Counted from the first letter of the stretch, positions 11,500-23,911 are shown. The stretch: 64,000 nucleotides of DNA from Vigna angularis (GCF_016808095.1 NC_068976.1:30870371-30934370), one strand, 5' to 3'. Numbers and translations are program-made. Notes: generated from the letters alone by a model not told the origin.

Positions 11500-12390
11500 T
11501 TTATGCTGAAATGGGACGAGGATAACCACCTGTGTTGAATCCGTACCAAACGTTCCCCTTGTTCCGTGCTCCAATGATCCGATAGATCTTGTAGTTCAAA
11601 AGTCTTGTATACCGAGCGTCCTTGTTCTTTGTTCCAGAATATTAAGCACCGAAAGGGGGGCGACCTACAGAAGACACTCCAACCCTCAAGTCAGATTTTA
11701 TCTCCATAGGTCTTTTATAATTCAATTATGTGTAAAAAGTCCTTTTACCTCGAAAGTAAACCCCTATTTATAGAGTTTAAAGGAATCTGACCAATTAATT
11801 TACCTCTTAATGATCATTAATGCAAACTTTAACCACTTAACAATAGTTGTTGTGACATTAATTGCGCCTTAACTCTGTTCAACGGTTGTCGGGACCGAGT
11901 GGTTGTGGAACGCTTTCTTGGACATCTACTCACTCGATTTAATTGCTCCTTATCTCTGCAATTTGTCATCCTTACCGATCGGCTAGATTCAGGCCCATAG
12001 TAACATAAGCCCCCCGAGCCCTAGCAAAGTCTTTAAACGTTTGCGTAGGGTTTCAAAGTCTTCACTGATCGGGTTAGGGCCTTGGATCGTGACAGGTGCA
12101 TCAACTGTCACGTCCTTTCAATGCCTGCAAAATGGCGGGAAAAGTAGAAGCCGAAAAGTTACGACTGTGAAAAATAGGCGGGAAAAGATGTAAATGTAAT
12201 GTCGCGATGCTTGAATCGTTAGATCTTTTCCTTTTGGACTCTCTAGATGAACCGGGTGAACCGCCTTTACCACCTATATATAGTGATAAGATTACTCCAT
12301 TTTTTCACTTTTAACCTCGAACTTCCTGATAACCGCATGATTTCTCTACCTTTTTTATTCTCAAAGTTCATACTTCATCTGTTCAGGTAG
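11500..12390. other. LTR-like or promoter region of a PF04195-type transposon
   Basis: No open frame. On the plus strand a CTATATATAG box near 12273 sits about 120 bp before the ATG at 12394. On the minus strand a CTATAAATAGGGG box near 11765 points the other way. The phrase GACACTCCAACCCTCAAGTC at about 11671 is typical of such elements. Exact ends were not found. Confidence 0.35.
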
Positions 12391-12393
12391 ATA

Positions 12394-12960
12394 ATGTCTT
12401 CTCACCGCGCTTCTTCTGACTCTGTCGGAGGAGAGGGCGAGGGGTACGCTAACAACAGGGTTGCCACTTCTTCCTCTTCTACCTTGGGTGTTGTCAATGA
12501 GCGAAATGTCCCCGCCGACGACCTGTCCCGTCAATCGAGCAGTGAGCATACCTCACGCGTCCTCGGAAGTAGTGACAATGAACGAGCCATTATAATCGTG
12601 GACTTCGCCGGGGCTTGGGACGGACAACCCAGAAATTGGCTTACCGTTGCCGGCTACGATTGGGCTCCCCACGAGGTTAAGAAATCACTTCCTCCTTCCA
12701 CTCTGGCCCTCCCCTCTTAGACCTGGTCGGAAGCCTTAGCTTCATCAAGACGGCTGAAGATGCTAGCAAATTTCAAGTTTTCATCTGCTAGATGACTGAG
12801 CGGGCATGTCACGGACGGGAGGGTTTCGCCTTCGACTTCTTTTACGTCTACTTGACCTTGTTCAAGAACTTAAAAGTCCTTCTTCCTTTCTCCGAATTCC
12901 AGATGGGAGTTCTATGGGACTTAGATAAACCCTCTAAGGGTTTTAGACAACTATATATAG
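12394..12960 (+). pseudogene. Fragment of a PF04195-type putative gypsy-transposon protein
   Basis: An open frame from the ATG at 12394 runs 108 codons: a Ser/Gly-rich leader, then RNWLTVAGYDWAPHEVKK. A shift near 12715 moves the reading into a second frame through KTAEDASKFQVFIC. A TAG follows, then GREGFAFDFFYVYLTLFKNL and VLLPFSEFQMGVL up to about 12920. The FFYVY...LPF..F.MGVL signature is characteristic of the 'putative gypsy type transposon' domain of plant elements. Homology stops abruptly after MGVL, so at most the N-terminal third of the usual protein remains, with at least one frameshift and one stop. Non-functional. Confidence 0.6.
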
Positions 12961-13000
12961 CCCACAGGTCTGAAATTAAAAAGACATAATACAATTGCTA

Positions 13001-13235
13001 GTGATAATCGATTATTGTAAGTAATAATCGATTATTCAAGTCCGTTACAGGGTTTTCAAAAGAGTGATAATCGATTATCCTGATGAATAATCGATTCTCT
13101 GCTAGACTTGGGCAATTCTCATCCAGACTAGGATAATCGATTATTTAAAGCAATAATCGATTATATGCGAGAGCAATGCTTTTTCAAAAAGGCTCGTGAT
13201 AATCGATTATTACATCAAATAATCGATTATATGCG
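13001..13235. repeat. Four tandem pairs of ATCGAT-centred palindromes
   Basis: Eight palindromes of the form ATAATCGATTAT, one slightly decayed. Their ATCGAT cores start at 13007/13027, 13070/13090, 13136/13156 and 13202/13222. The two cores of each pair are always 20 bp apart, and pairs repeat every 63-66 bp. The spacer sequences differ, so the palindromes are better conserved than their surroundings. Confidence 0.92.
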
Positions 13236-13943
13236 CAGATATCCTAAAGACAGGAAATTTCTAAGTGTTTATATGTTCAAAGTTATTCCTAATACATTTT
13301 TAGTCTACAAAAGTGATTTTAAATAAATTACAACTTCATTCTTCGAGTTCTTCTCTTGCAGCATCATCAAAATCATTATCTTTTAAAATACCAATGCACC
13401 TTATTGGTAACAGAGGGTTATTCTATATTGGTTATAATACAACTGAGTATTTTTGGGATTATTTTGCCTCAATATTGATAGTCCTACTTGAGTTTAATAA
13501 ATGGAAAAACATTTTGAAATCTATAACCTACCTAGTTACCCTTGTGTGCATTTGTTATGTTTTCATCTAGAAGTGCCAAAAAAAATCTATTAATCTCATT
13601 CTTTTCAACCATATCTAGCAACTACATTGAAAACAAAATAGAGTGAGCATGACTTAAATAAAACTAACAAATTTAAAGGGAAACGAACAAGACGTATAGT
13701 TACTTTAACATCCTTTAATGTCAAGATTTTGAACTTGCATACTTGGCAAATTTCTAAACTATCTTTTTTATTATTTACAAACATATTCCTTCTTCTATGG
13801 CTTTCTCTAGAGCCTCTTGTTCATTCTATCTTTCCTCTATGTGTTGTAGAACTATCAGTGTAAAATGGGAAGATATAAAATGTTTTGCCCAACTTAAACA
13901 TTTTTAAGGAGCCAAAACACACTAGGTACCTCTATTTTGTTAA
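13236..13943. other. Intergenic, nothing recognised
   Basis: AT-rich. The open frame at 13313-13570 has no family resemblance I can see. Confidence 0.5.
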
Positions 13944-14280
13944 TAGCGAACCAAAGCTATCCTAACTTGAATTTCAGTTGAGCAAAGAATGTCTCATTCA
14001 ATCTACAAAGTCAATACAAATCGGTTATAAGAATGTCTCACTCTTGCAATATTAAACTCAATCTCCTAAGCTTCAGTTTCAAGGAAGTACTCAATGAGAT
14101 CTTTTGGAGTATTGGGAATAATACGAGACTAAAAAATAAAAAATAAAATAAAAATGGTGGAATAATGCAAAAATTATAGAATAAGAAAAAAGGGATCACG
14201 AGAAAGAAATACTTGTCAAAGGATTTAATGGCATTCTTTCTCTTCTTGGATTTGATGTGAAAAGACTTTGTGGGCTTCTG
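13944..14280 (-). pseudogene. Duplicated fragment of an At4g37920-like chloroplast protein gene, copy 1
   Basis: On the minus strand three exon-like pieces occur in order: EAHKVFHIKSKKRKNAIKSF (14280-14222), IIPNTPKDLIEYFLETEA then EIEFNIAR (about 14130-14050), and RLNETFFAQLKFKLG (about 14005-13960). Together they resemble the conserved C-terminal part of the plastid-targeted family of unknown function typified by Arabidopsis At4g37920. TAG stops occur after ETEA and after FKLG, both where glutamine is expected. One extra A near 14262 relative to copy 2 adds a frameshift. The family call is from memory of the motif order and should be tested by search. Confidence 0.5.
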
Positions 14281-14666
14281 CTCGCGGTCAAGGCTGTGTC
14301 GGCAGCAGTCACTCCTCGACTCTTCGTGTTCTTCATCGCCGTAATTGGGTTTATTGTGATTCTACATTTATTGATGAGAAACCAAGGATTTGCAAAACTG
14401 ATATATATCTTGAGATGATCCTTCCGCTGGATTTATTTTTTACTTTATTTATTTAAGTAAAAATTAAAGATATATGATTAATCAGCAAGGTTTTATGCAA
14501 ATAACATTAGTTGGGAAGCATTCAGAATTACAAAAAAAAAAAAACTGACATGGGAAATTCTTATAATCTTACTAAATATATAATTTTTGGTACAAACTTT
14601 ATTTTGAAAGCTATATTCATTCATAATTTTGAAGAAGCCCTGGGAAGACAAGAAGGTCTATGGCTT

Positions 14667-14757
<91 letters not shown>
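14281..14757 (+). repeat. Unit E, copy 1 (5' truncated)
   Basis: Begins inside the E sequence (CTCGCGGTCAAGGC) directly at the end of copy 1 of the neighbouring duplicated fragment. It continues collinearly with 14950-15360 and ends in a long AT run. Confidence 0.8.
14670..14757. repeat. AT microsatellite
   Basis: (AT)n of about 88 bp, the longest in the window. Confidence 0.97.
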
Positions 14758-14759
<2 letters not shown>

Positions 14760-14764
14760 TTTAT

Positions 14765-15407
14765 GTGAAATTTTTATTTAAATTAAAGAATTATGACATG
14801 ACAAAATTGAAATGCTTTATGTTAAAATAATAGATTAGGGATCGAAAAGGGTCAGGAAAATAGTGAATTGCAAAGTGAATTAGGGATTTGGAATTCGAAG
14901 ACCATTAACCACCACGCGTTCTTCATCCAGTAAGGCTATGGGCCTCGCCGTTGGTCGCGGTCAAGGCTTCATCGGCAGCAGTCACTCCTCGACTCTTCAT
15001 GTTCTTCATCGCCGTAACTGGGTTTATTGTGATTCTACATTTATTGATGAGAAACCAAGGATTTGCAAAACTGATATATATCTTGAGATGATCCTTCTGC
15101 TGGATTTATTTTTTACTTTATTTATTTAAGTAAAAATTGAAGATATATGATTAATCAGCAAGGTTTTATGCAAATAACATTAGTTGGGAAGCATTCAGAA
15201 TTACAAAAAAAAAAATTGACATGGGAAATTCTTATAATCTTACTAAATATATAATTTTTGGTACAAACTTTATTTTGAAAGCTATATTCATTCATAATTT
15301 TGAAGAAGCCCTGGGAAGACAAGAAGGTCTATGGCTTACAATATATATATATATATATATTCTTTATCTCTTTTGACTAGTTGTCCACACCATATTCTAC
15401 TTTCTCC
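14765..15407 (+). repeat. Unit E, copy 2 (full length)
   Basis: Near-identical to the reverse complement of 5890-6592. It carries the plus-strand 63-codon frame at 14938-15129 starting MGLAVGRGQGFIGSSHSS. An AT run of only about 22 bp lies at 15340-15361. The product is unrecognised. Confidence 0.78.
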
Positions 15408-15799
15408 TAGCGAACCAAAGCTATCCTAACTTGAATTTCAGTTGAGCAAAGAATGTCTCATTCAATCTACAAAGTCAATACAAATCGGTTATAAGAAAGT
15501 AATCGTGTTAAATTAAAAGGAAACAAAGGGTTAAAGATAAAGTAGGAACCATAATCTCACTCTTGCAATATTAAACTCAATCTCCTAAGCTTCAGTTTCA
15601 AGGAAGTACTCAATGAGATCTTTTGGAGTATTGGGAATAATACGAGACTAAAAAATAAAAAATAAAATAAAAATGGTGGAATAATGCAAAAATTATAGAA
15701 TAAGAAAAAAGGGATCACGAGAAAGAAATACTTGTCAAAGGATTTAATGGCATTCTTTCTCTTCTTGGATTTGATGTGAAAGACTTTGTGGGCTTCTGC
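15408..15799 (-). pseudogene. Duplicated fragment of an At4g37920-like gene, copy 2
   Basis: Same order of pieces and same two TAG stops as 13944-14280. It also has about 45 bp absent from copy 1 (around 15497-15541), within what would be an intron. It continues to the right into sequence not present after copy 1, so this copy keeps the older junction. The two copies are about 1.46 kb apart and enclose the E units. Confidence 0.5.
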
Positions 15800-16569
15800 A
15801 TCTCTCTCGTGGCATCTTCAAAACTCTATTTAAGGGCGAGCACACTCGTTTACTGAACTCATGCTCGCGAGCACAGTTGAACCTTGGCTGATGAGCAATG
15901 AAGGAGACCACCACTAATGAATTGAGAACGATGATGAAACATGTCGTTGATTGATGGACTGAGAACGATGATGAACTACATATGAAATGTGTCACGAAGT
16001 TTGTAAGATTTAGGAAAAACTAAGAAAAAATTGAGCATAAGAGGAAAGGTTTGGTGAATTTTGAGCATAAGAAAGAAGGTAAAATGGTGAAAAGTGTATT
16101 TTAATTTGTGAAGGTCATAAACATTTTTAAAAAACAATTAAAACTCTCACTATTATTAGCCTTCAAACAATTCATTATAACCATTTTAAATAATATTAAT
16201 TTTTGGATTTTTATAACTTCTAAAAAGAAATTAATCCACTAAATATCTAAATTTTTTTAATGATAATACCATAGTTTTGGTGTTCATCAAATGTGTATTT
16301 TTTACTAAATATATTTTTTTTTATCATTTTAACACATTCAATTTATAATGTTTTCTCTCACTACATATTTACATATAAAATTTTAACTACAACTTTAGCA
16401 TACGTGGAGATAATTGTTGTCAATATTCTTGTTACCAAATACAACGGATTAGAAAGGAAAAAAATGGAGAAAAAAAAGTTTCATGATTTATGTTTCTCTT
16501 TCTTTTTGTATGTGAATAAAATCCAACTATTTAAACCAACTCTCTTTTTTGGTGTATTTACCTAAATTT
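15800..16569. other. Intergenic, nothing recognised
   Basis: AT-rich beyond 16080. The frame at 16293-16565 is low-complexity Phe/Ile/Tyr and not credible. Confidence 0.5.
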
Positions 16570-16940
16570 ATTTTTATTTTAAAAAAGTTACGATTTAGTG
16601 GTAGTGGGAACCTCCGCTAAATATTGAAAAGATTTTTCTAAATTATGATTTTGCTAACAGTTACAACGGCTACGAAATATGAAATAATTTTATTTTATAA
16701 CAGTTATAGTTTTAGTGGCAGTTACATAGGCAGTTAAATATTGATGATAACTTCTTAAAATTAATTTAAAGGCGGTTAAAATTGTTTCTAATGATGATTA
16801 TATTAAATTCACGTTATTATACATTTATAGTGCCAAATTCTATGTCGGTAAAATAATTTACGGAAATAAAAAATAGTGACGATTACACCACCACTACAAA
16901 GATTAATATTAAAAATTGATGTTGCTTTTATTTTCTAGTG
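16570..16940 (-). mobile_element. CACTA-type element end with subterminal repeats (solo end)
   Basis: The stretch ends in TTTTATTTTCTAGTG at 16940, the complement of a CACTAGAAAATAAAA terminus. Phrases such as TTTAGTGG, GGCGGTTAAA and CAGTTA recur in the preceding 350 bp, as in CACTA subterminal regions. No matching opposite end was found. Confidence 0.45.
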
Positions 16941-19900
16941 TTAACTATGATTACATATGACACTTTTTTTTTTTAATTTACCTAATAAATTTTACCATGT
17001 TTAGAGTTGAAATAAAAGCTTTAATATTGTTTTTATTTTCTAGAATGAATATCATGAACGTTTAAATGAACTCAAGTAAAAAACCAGAAGACATAGTGAT
17101 GTCTCTTCTACACCTATAATAGTGATAATGAATTCTAATTGTAGATTGTTCAAAACAAGTATGAAAGGAATTTATGTAAGCTTGTTAGATTAAGGTTGTA
17201 TTTGCTTTCATGGAAGTATTGTTATAGCATATGAGAAGCGAGTACTTTCAACGTTTGCTTTCACTTATTTGCACTGATTTATAAAGACATATTTGAAAGA
17301 TAATGGTTGAATCTCATACTTCCACAAGTAAATGGATTAGAGAAGGAAGACAACTCAATATAAATCATTTTACACAAATTTCCTTCATTTTTAATTGAAT
17401 TTCTTCACTTTTTTTATTAAATAATAATTTTAATAATAATAATAGTAATAATTTTATTTTATTTTATATTAATTTTAACTACAAGAATAAAATTATAATA
17501 TAATAATTTTATTTATTAAAACATTAATTTGATTATAATATCTATCAAATCATTCATGAATTTTCATCAACCTTAACTTAAAATATCTCCAGTTTCACCT
17601 AGTTTGATCCCAACCCACTTAGATTAAGGTAAAAAAGATTATGAATTTTTTTCAAAATAACAATGTTGATTTTAAATAAAAAAATATAATTAATCCTAAT
17701 TTGTTACAAATCTAAGTGTTATAATTTCTGAAAATGATCAAATTACATTTGAAAGGTCAAAATTATTGCCAAAAACATCTATACAAGTTTTCTATTCTAA
17801 AAATAAAGAAGTAACAATATTTTTATAAAAATACTTAATTCATTACCACATAAAACAATTTAACAATTATCTTTTTGAAACTATATTTTAATTTAAGAAA
17901 GTTGAATTCTACCTTCTTCGAACTTTTTTTTTAGAAAAATGTTTAAACCCACCCCTTTTTGAAAAATATTGTTTATTGAAAATGTTATTTATTTATTAAA
18001 TACATATCAGAAAAAGTAACAATAACTCACTTAGACCCTCTTTAAAGAAAATAAATATTAATAACAGTGATCAATAAATAAAAAAAGAAAATAATCAAAT
18101 TATGGTTATAAATGTTGAGAAATTAAAAAAAAAAACGAGACCTCAAAATTAGGTCAAACATTTATTATTTTCATATATTTTCAATTATAAGATTAATAAT
18201 AAGTGCTGTAAGTTATTTATAATTCAAAAAACTATTATTAATCTTTTATAATAATAATAATAATAATAAATAACAATAACTTTGTTTAAATTTATTACTC
18301 ATACTAGGATGTCCTTGATCAAAATAGAATTTTATTTAAGTTTTCGAGTTTGAATTTATTCAAAAATTTTATGATTAGATTATCATATTAGGTATATCAA
18401 CTAAAATCTACTTGTAGATAATTTTCACAATTAAATATTTAAAAAATATAAGCTTTAAATTTAACTTTTTTTAAAAAATAAATATATTAAAAGGATTACA
18501 TGAATAAACTCATTTTTATTTTAATTATCAAATTAGATCTGTTCATACTAATTGAGAATTTGATTTTCTGAAATTGAATTTTTAACATGAAATAATCTCC
18601 CATTTTTTTTCTTAAATTAAAAAATATATAAAATCTAATGATATAAAGAATTTAATTCTTGAGTAACTAAATTATGAATTTATGAAAAATAGATAAATTT
18701 AAAAATTAACATAAGTTTATTTAGTGAAGCTAAATCCATCTTAATTCTGACCCTAACCTACTTGAGAAGAGACTTTGGAGATTGGGGCATTTTTTGTCCC
18801 ACTTAAAGAACTTTCTAAAATAGAGCTTTTTCAAAAATGCGTTAAGGCTAATCCATGAACCATGAGTCAAGTTGACATCTCTATCCACTAATCTTCAAAT
18901 CCATATTTTAAAGCAAACACACTCTAAGCTAAGTAATGACTATTGGCAAAGTTTATTGTGTCATAACTAGTCACTATTGATGGTAGAGGAAATGCAAATT
19001 AGATAGTTAAATTAGATGTTGAGTTTGCTACAATGGAAGATAAGGAAAAAAATATTGGAGAGGAGACTATAAAAAATTATTAGTTTGAGAAATAGATTGA
19101 CTGAAGTGATCAAAATTTATATTAATTTTGGAATATTAAAATTACAATCAAAATTACACACATTTTCGGTTATAAATCTTGGTTAACCTAACGACAAATA
19201 ATTTAAGGATAACTACGGAAAAGTACAATAGCTGAAGAACAATAAGCTTATAATTAATTAATCACTGATTAAATCAACAATTAAAATTCTAAAAAAATTT
19301 ATTTAGTCCGTAATCAATGATTCGATTACTAAACAGTGACCCCTCTAAGCATAACTTTAATCCATATTTTTTTTAAGTATTAAAAACATATTATTTTAAA
19401 AATTGGTCTGCATTTAAATTTATTCATTTATAGTGTCTAAAATTTTTAAAACATATGCATCATGGCAAAAACTAAAATTACGTTTTTATGTTAAATTTAA
19501 CTACTGAAAATAAGTAAAACATTTGCAAAATCTATAATATATGAAAAATCATATTTTGAGGCCATATAAAACAAAATACACAGCATATCAATATAATATA
19601 TATTAATACTTTATATTAATATGAATATATTGAGTTGTCAACTGAATGTATATATAAATTTTATTAGTTCCTCTATTAATTAATGTCACCTCAATATCCG
19701 TTAACAGGTTTTTTTGTGGGTATTTTATTTCGGTCGTTAAGAATCCGGTGGAATATTCTATGTTTGAATTTAAACAATTAACAATATAGGTAGGGTATAA
19801 TAAAGTAAACTTTAACTCCAATTATAGTTAGAGAGTGAATTATTTTCTCAAAAAATAACAAAAAATTTCCCGAGTGAGAAAAAGGAAAATCAATCTCAAT

Positions 19901-21421
19901 TTTGTAAAATTCTTCCAGATTAGAGGAAAGAAAAAAATAACTGTGGTTATGGAATGGCAATTTTAAAATTCTTATTCAATAAGGTGATCGATTCAGAATT
20001 TGAATTAAAGAGAGAACTTAGAACAATATAAAAGGTCCTTATCTATCAAACAGTCCGTCACGTGGATAAACGAAAAATAAAAATAAAAGGGAAAAAGAAG
20101 AGCGACCTAACGTAGATACCAAAAGTCATAAGCCAATTTCACGTTCCAAAAGAACTCTCTGTAACCTCTAAAAGTCACCAAGAAAATGGATGCAAAACAA
20201 CGACATTGTGTGTGAAAAGAAACTTGCATCTGTGCCATATATATTAGATAAATAGACCAAGTTCTTTCTATGGACAAGGACTTTACAGGTTTTGGCAACA
20301 CAAAGCTTGATTTTCCTTCATGAAAACGAACACCAAATATATGTCAATCAATTATGGCCTTCCTAGTTACCCAAAAGTCACTACAAATCAGGACCTCAAA
20401 CTTCCATACTTTAACTGCACATTCACCAAGATTAGCCCTAAGAGCTTTCTAAAAGCCGCAAAAGCAAAGCTTTTCTGTAAACTCATCTCACTATTCACAA
20501 ACTCTTCTTGCATTTGAGATATGTTTTGCATAGACCCCACATATATCTAATCAAGGAGGTCATGGATTTCTGTAACTAATTATTCTTTTCTTCTTCTAGC
20601 AGGGTATGAAAATGGGTGGAAAGATTTAACTAAGCATGTAGAAGGTTTACGTCATAAAAGAGAAGTTAGTTATTATTACAACCATAACGCATATGATTGT
20701 TCATTATATTAAATTAGCGAATTCCAATAGCATTAACAACGTTATCAGACATGTAACAGTTAGTGAAGTGGTGAGATTCTGTCTGGTTTTCGACATGGAA
20801 ACGCGGCAAATATACAATGAATTGCAAAGAGGTGAAGATTGGATAAGATAGTGTGTATCAACATATGTGTCTGCATGCATGTGGTGCATGTTATTTTGAT
20901 AAGCTTATGGAAGAGGATGATCTGTAAATAGCCACTTTTGCATGTGAAGTTTTCAGATGTCTGGCAATTGATTGGCTTCATCTATTTAGCTATATAATGT
21001 ATGCTCTGTCATTGATCCCACGATTATTTGTCTGACAAGATAAAGAAAAACTATTGAAGAACATGACGTATAAAAACGCTGCCTTTTAGTATTTTTTTGT
21101 GACAGATACATGTGTGAGGAGCTCATAAAGGTAGTATAATGTTGTATTTTATTTGTTGTAATGTTAGTATTGGAACATGTGTGACACTCCTAAATCCTAC
21201 AAAATATTAAAAAAAAGAGAAATAAGGTTTAACTTTTAGTTGTTTATGTGAGTTTTGTGGATTTATGAAAGGATGCTAAGATTAGAATAAGTGTTATTTG
21301 AGAATTTAAATGTAAATATAAGTTTTTTATTGGACAAAAATAAAAAATATTGAGTGTTATAAGAATAAAAATTCATAAATATATTATTTTTATTTTGAAT
21401 TGATGTTAATTCCTTACCTGA
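16941..21421. other. Long AT-rich intergenic stretch
   Basis: No coding signal on either strand; short frames are low complexity. TAA/AAT runs occur at 17430-17510 and 18248-18275. No LTR, TIR or RNA gene was recognised. Confidence 0.55.
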
Positions 21422-21790
21422 CACTACAAAATATGTAATTTTATCGGAGGTTTTTTCAATATTACCGGCAGTTTTAATCCCAAAATCAAATTTTTCGCGG
21501 TTGGAAAAATCGTTGGAAAAACGTCCGTCGCCAAGCAAGTACCGGTGGTTGTGGACAAAACCGTCGGTATTAGCGGGGGTTTCCGGAAACCACCGAAATT
21601 TCCAGAGATTTTGTAGAAACTACCGGAATTAGCGAGAGTTTTGTGACAACCGCCGGGAGTAGCAGAGGTTTTGTGAAAACCGCCGGGAATAACAAGAGTT
21701 ACTCAAAAACCGCCGGAACTAGCTGGGGTTATCTCAAAACCGCCCTTATTTTACATGGTTTAGTTTACCGGGGTTTTAAAACCACCAGGA
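21422..21790 (+). mobile_element. CACTA-like left end with subterminal repeats
   Basis: Begins CACTACAAAATATGTAATTT. From about 21445 it contains a series of diverged units of roughly 40 bp built from AAACCGCCGGNANTAG and GAGTTTTGTG phrases. Such terminal motifs plus GC-rich subterminal repeats mark CACTA (En/Spm) elements. The opposite end is not evident. The frame at 21643-21879 is a by-product of the repeats. Confidence 0.55.
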
Positions 21791-22876
21791 ATTTATACAG
21801 TTCTTCTTTTTTTATTGTAATAAAATTAGATTATGATAAAAATGGTTTTATTAACAAAACAAACAATAAATTAATATGAACTAAAATTGAATAATATTGT
21901 ATAAAATAAACTATATTGTTCAACCTAATATCATTCATACAACTAATTATTCATACATAAAAATTAAAAAGAAAGATGTTCATTACATATGTTCAATATA
22001 GATGTTCAATATAAATGTTCAATACTAAAAATATGACTCATAACGATATTCAATAACAATATCTAATTTTCTTTTCTTCATTATATTTTTGTTTGACCCA
22101 CTCCCTTGATCAAATACTTACAATATAACATAATAGTTAATCGATAATATATTTAATAACAAATAAACTGGTTCAGTTGGTTAGGTATATAACTAAACCA
22201 ATCACAAAAGAACCCAATTGAGACTTTAAATTCGTTTAATTTCTACCTAACCAAATTGAGGGATCAAACTCATCAACCTCTGCAGTATTTCACAACAATT
22301 TCCCTCAACAGTACTGCATGTTCAGCATCCCAAAGAGATATGTGCCAACCAACTTCGAGAAAGCACGTATTCTTGCCAAGATTACTGACGAAGTAGCTCA
22401 GACCATATCAAAACCCATAACTAGACTGTAGATTTAACACAAAGAATGGTTGCCCTTGCTAATTGTAGATAGAGAAAGCTTATTCTGTGACCTTAGCTCT
22501 GAACTCAACTAAATTCAAAACATCTTCTTCCAAATAAGTTATTTTCATGAATTTGATTTTTGTACAATTTATGATTATTTCCCAATCATTTACAGCCTCA
22601 TACATAATCTTTCTTAGGTAAAACTTGTTATTTTAGCATGCAAAAAAAATTAATTATCTTAAAACCACTTTTCAGCACATTTACCTAAACCAAAACAAAC
22701 TGTGATTATAATTAATTATAACAATAATTGATTGTACATATAATTGATTATTGAAGTAATGTAATTATTGAAGTTGTCCGAAACACACCCTTAGATTATA
22801 TGGCACAAAGAAAATTAAAATATCAATGATAAAAAACATTTTCCACACAATTCATGCCCAAAGTTAAGAATCATAC
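21791..22876. other. Intergenic with one unplaced exon-like frame
   Basis: Mostly AT-rich. About 22287-22430 on the plus strand has an open frame with balanced composition (KRYVPTNFEKARILAKITDE, ending in TAG) that could be an exon remnant. I cannot assign it. Confidence 0.3.
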
Positions 22877-23035
22877 CCATGTGCCATGCATAGTTCACCT
22901 ATTGAAATGTTGTGAGAGGTATAGAAGTATTGATGCATTATTGATGTTTCAACTTTATCTGCCAAAGGAAGATTACTGAAAATTGCTCCTCCGTGATTAT
23001 TAACCACAATAATTGTCATCGGTTTCCGCAGTTTC
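22877..23035 (-). pseudogene. Single exon fragment of PHYLLO/MenD-type gene
   Basis: On the minus strand a 159-bp exon lies between an AG (23037-23036) and a GT donor (22876-22875). Its translation, KPMTIIVVNNHGGAIFS, then LPLADKVE and HQYFYTSHNISI..LCMAHG, is the thiamine-diphosphate-binding part of the MenD domain. In plants this belongs to PHYLLO, the plastid enzyme of phylloquinone synthesis (SEPHCHC synthase step). The NNHGGAIF signature is intact and there is no stop inside. No flanking exons were recognised within several kilobases, whereas plant PHYLLO is a very large multi-exon gene. I therefore read it as an isolated captured or relic exon. Confidence 0.7.
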
Positions 23036-23334
23036 CTAGTTGGCATGTTTTCAGAATGTTAGCTATGCTTCATGAAAGTAAAAGTTAAAATAGGATAGTT
23101 TTGTTGAACAATAAGTACCTTAGTAGATAATAAATAATTTTATGACTAAAGAATAGACACTAGCTCTGATCTAAAGATAAATGTTCATACCATTATGCAA
23201 AAGGCTAAATACCTAAAATTCCTTAAACCTACAGTACAATTATTAAACCCACATAGTGAAGCAGAGTGACCGTCTCCAAAAATAGAGTATCACTATTTTA
23301 AACTTGATAAAGTGTAATGCAAATTATAGAAGAA

Positions 23335-23799
23335 TGTAGAAGCTCATAAGAAAAAGAGTTAGAATGTAAATTGAGCCTGTAAGATAAAAGTCCAAGACTA
23401 GAGAAGACCCAAGACTAGAGAAGGCCCAAAATAGAATTATAGAAAAATCCTATCTAGAAGGATTCTAGAATGATGTATAAAAATATCTACAGATGCTTAT
23501 TTATAAGAAGTATCTAGATAAGTTTAGAATTATAGGAATGTTTTAGAAATTTCTAGAGAATGAATAATGATTCTTAGATTAATGTTGTGGTGGCAAGATC
23601 CTAACCATTGGTTAAGGAGGTGCCACTAGTATAAATAGGGATGATTGGATCATTTGTAAGCAAGTCAATATCTACCATTTGTATGAACCAACATCTACTA
23701 CAACTAAAGACAACTACAACACTTCTTCCAACTACTATTTCTACATTCAACTATCTTTATCCCATCAACTATTCCTTTCACAACCTCAAAATACTAACA
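23335..23799 (+). repeat. Copia LTR (5' boundary approximate)
   Basis: The right end is well defined: ...ATACTAACA, one base before the primer-binding site. A TATAAATAGGGA promoter box lies at about 23630. The left end is not certain; no second LTR was found downstream. Confidence 0.6.
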
Positions 23800-23800
23800 G

Positions 23801-23812
23801 TGGTACCAAAGC
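23801..23812 (+). promoter_or_regulatory. Copia primer-binding site
   Basis: TGGTACCAAAGC, two changes from the TGGTATCAGAGC complementary to plant initiator tRNA-Met, directly after the LTR. Confidence 0.7.
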
Positions 23813-23911
23813 TACGTTCGGTCATCTACTGGGCGTAGATAAAAATTTTCAACTACCTTAAACAAAACTATAACTCCATCCTGTACTACCTCCAAAATAT
23901 TTTCTCAACTC

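Noticed and set aside
13001..13235. CRISPR-like appearance (regular repeats with unlike spacers)
   Set aside because: Plant nuclear DNA; repeats are 12-bp palindromes in pairs and spacers are as short as about 8 bp; no cas genes.
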